From: an uncultured Bacteroidales bacterium
GTDB taxonomy: Bacteria; Bacteroidota; Bacteroidia; Bacteroidales; UBA932
Assembly (NCBI GenBank): GCA_934691625.1
Contig: CAKUTA010000003.1
Location: 124,001 to 188,000 of the forward strand
Length of the DNA stretch: 64,000 bases
Direction: 5' to 3'
In this document: piece after piece, positions 62,287 through 64,000 of the stretch
Numbering within the stretch: position 1 is the first letter of the stretch
Layout of the letters: every line of letters starts with the position of its first letter
Notes under the pieces: model-generated
The model's database searches: none
What the model was told of the DNA's origin: nothing
Seen by the model: only the letters and a program-made list of their open reading frames with translations
Position numbers and translations under genes: made by a program

Positions 62287-63924
62287 ATGAACAAGAACAT
62301 ATATAAAGTATTTTCGGTGGCGGCTATTGCCTTTTGCGGAATTGCCTGCACATCGAATTTCGAGGAAATAAACAAGAACCCGTATGGTGTTTCTGATGAC
62401 GAGATGCAGAGAGACGGGTACATCATCCGTGCATCCCTTACTGGAATGGCCAACGGTGTGATTTCTCCAGATGTGAACACCACACAGTTCACCGAGTGCC
62501 TTCTTGGAGGTACCCAGGGAGGGTATATGGCAGATGCCAATGCAGGCTTTGCCAATACTATATCGAATTATAATCCGACAGACAACTGGACTAATGTCTT
62601 CATGAAGAGCGACAGGATCATTCCTGTGATCTACACGAACTACAAGCAGCTTCACCAGGTGACTGATGATCCTGTGATCCTCGCTGTCGGCGACATCGTG
62701 AAAGTGGCTGCAATGCACAGGGTTACAGATACCTATGGCCCGATTCCTTATACAAAGATAGGCCAGGACGGCAGCCTTACGGTTCCTTATGATTCTCAAG
62801 AGGATGTATATAAGGCGATGTTCAATGAGCTTGACAATGCGGTATCAGTCCTCATGCCTAACCGTACCAACAATTTCGCGTCAGAGGCTGATGCAATCTA
62901 TGGCGGTAATGTCGAAAAATGGATCAAGCTTGCCAATTCATTGAAACTCAGACTTGCGATGCGTGTTTCTTATGCCGCTCCTGAGCTTTCCAAGGAAATG
63001 TCTGAGTCTGCAGTCAAGAACGAGGTAGGTGTCATCACTTCCAATGACGAGAACGCAAGATTCTCTGCATGGGGAACTGACGGAAACCCTATAAAGGTGG
63101 CTGTGGAATATAACAAGGTCAATATCCATGAGGATGGCACATCATGTGGAACATCTGCTGGTGACTCCCATGTGGCTGCAGATATCGTATGCTATATGAA
63201 CGGCTACAATGACCCTAGACGTGCGGCATATTTCACCAAGGGCGAGTGGGACGGATATGATTATGTAGGAATGAGAAGGGGTATTGTGATCCCGGCCCAG
63301 ACAACTATCGGACATAAGTTCTCCGGCTTTACACTCAAGGTCTCAGATCCTGTATGCTGGATCAATGCTGCAGAGGTAGCTTTCCTCGAGGCCGAGGCTG
63401 TCGCAGTGTTCGGCTATGATATGGGCGGCACAGCCAAGGAATTCTATGAGAAAGGCATTGAACTTTCATTCGAGCAGTGGGGAGCCGGCAGCGCAGCTGA
63501 ATATATTGCCGATGCTACCAACGTTCCAGGGACATATACTGATCCTTCAGGCTCGAACACTTATGCCGGGACTCTTTCGAACATCACTGTGGCATGGGAT
63601 GAGAGCGCGACTGTTGCACAGAAGCAGGAGCGCATCATAATCCAGAAGTGGATTGCGAACTGGCTTCTTGGAAACGAGGCATGGGCGGACTGGAGAAGAA
63701 CTGGATATCCTACACTGATTCCTGTTACTGATGCAGGAAACAAGAGCAACGGTATTGTTGACTCCCGCCAGGGTGCCAGACGTATGGCATATCCGACAAA
63801 TGAGGTAACATCCAATTCGGAGAATTATCAGGCCGCTGTAAGCAACCTTCTGAAGGGTACCGACAACATGACTACCCGTCTGTGGTTCGACTGTAACCCT
63901 GACAATCCTTATTATAAGAATTAA
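62287..63924 (+). CDS. SusD-like lipoprotein (SusD-like_2 type)
   Basis: 545 residues. Signal peptide with lipobox cysteine at 20 (GIAC-TSNF), followed by EEINKNPYGVSDDEM, the typical start of this SusD subgroup. Later signatures are MHRVTDTYGPIPYT, the KWIKLANSLKLRLAMR helix, and the C-terminal WINAAEVAFLEAEA. It captures the substrate of the SusC at 58888. It is unlike the SusD at 24034 in sequence, so the two loci are not recent duplicates. Confidence 0.92.
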   Translation: MNKNIYKVFSVAAIAFCGIACTSNFEEINKNPYGVSDDEMQRDGYIIRASLTGMANGVISPDVNTTQFTECLLGGTQGGYMADANAGFANTISNYNPTDNWTNVFMKSDRIIPVIYTNYKQLHQVTDDPVILAVGDIVKVAAMHRVTDTYGPIPYTKIGQDGSLTVPYDSQEDVYKAMFNELDNAVSVLMPNRTNNFASEADAIYGGNVEKWIKLANSLKLRLAMRVSYAAPELSKEMSESAVKNEVGVITSNDENARFSAWGTDGNPIKVAVEYNKVNIHEDGTSCGTSAGDSHVAADIVCYMNGYNDPRRAAYFTKGEWDGYDYVGMRRGIVIPAQTTIGHKFSGFTLKVSDPVCWINAAEVAFLEAEAVAVFGYDMGGTAKEFYEKGIELSFEQWGAGSAAEYIADATNVPGTYTDPSGSNTYAGTLSNITVAWDESATVAQKQERIIIQKWIANWLLGNEAWADWRRTGYPTLIPVTDAGNKSNGIVDSRQGARRMAYPTNEVTSNSENYQAAVSNLLKGTDNMTTRLWFDCNPDNPYYKN

Positions 63925-63942
63925 CACTAAAAATCCTTAAAG

Positions 63943-64000
63943 ATGGCAATTAAAGATATAAAGATGGCGAAGGCCGTGGCTCTGTCGGCGTGTGCGATGC
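63943..64000 (+). CDS. Start of a further gene of the second SusCD locus, cut by window edge
   Basis: Starts at the ATG at 63943 (MAIKDIKMAKAVALSACAM visible) or at 63964 (MAKAVALSACAM). The short hydrophobic stretch with a cysteine suggests a signal peptide, perhaps of a lipoprotein, as expected in the third position of such loci. Too little is visible for a family call. Confidence 0.45.
   Translation, partial: MAIKDIKMAKAVALSACAM

Overview
The window reads as chromosomal DNA of a member of the Bacteroidota, most likely order Bacteroidales and plausibly an uncultured gut or rumen lineage. The evidence is two SusC/SusD pairs, an ECF sigma/FecR system, DUF3575 outer-membrane genes, a HU-CCDC81-type protein, a glycogen synthase/phosphorylase fusion, and promoters of the Bacteroides type (TTTG, about 19-21 nt, TAnnTTTG). 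GC content looks close to one half. The genus cannot be fixed from sequence alone.

Layout. 1-8517: a tightly packed glycogen/alpha-glucan operon (debranching enzyme C-terminus, GT4 synthase, GH57 enzyme, GT3-GT35 fusion) running into ribF. 8538-11077: a small membrane-anchored protein, greA, a HIT protein and a thioredoxin-fold lipoprotein without its CxxC. 11078-12594: a 1.5-kb gene-free, repeat-filled region. 12595-15676 (minus strand): a fimbrillin-like lipoprotein with a 48-residue companion peptide, then tsaB and cvpA. 15726-20334: ileS, a DksA-like protein and lspA. 20335-33312: a SusC/SusD locus with a large surface lipoprotein and two tandem pairs of S8 subtilase plus small lipocalin-like lipoprotein, with the relic of a third protease between the pairs. 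uvrA is translationally coupled to the end of this locus. 36285-38018: a P-loop nucleoside kinase. 38019-41261: two more repeat-rich gaps around a HU-CCDC81 membrane protein and a tRNA-Asn/tRNA-Val unit. 41262-49430: cell-envelope and housekeeping genes on both strands (LysM-M23 peptidase, phosphohexomutase, def, ruvX; divergent M23 peptidase, dxr, rseP, DUF4837). 49477-50038: tRNA-Glu, rpsT, tRNA-Pro and a terminator. 50268-51914: a long-chain acyl-CoA ligase. 52105-56999: two DUF3575 proteins, an OmpA-type protein and an outer-membrane barrel, without a fimbrillin. 57004-64000: ECF sigma, FecR, a SusC with an STN signalling domain, SusD and the start of a further gene.

The most interesting parts are the candidate protein-utilisation locus with twin protease/lipoprotein modules (20807-33312) and a family of structured intergenic repeats. 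One repeat of about 160 bp has nested inverted repeats and occurs three times (11267, 38324, 40730); at two of these sites it sits beside a second repeat in the same relative order and orientation. All function calls come from reading motifs and context; no database search was possible.
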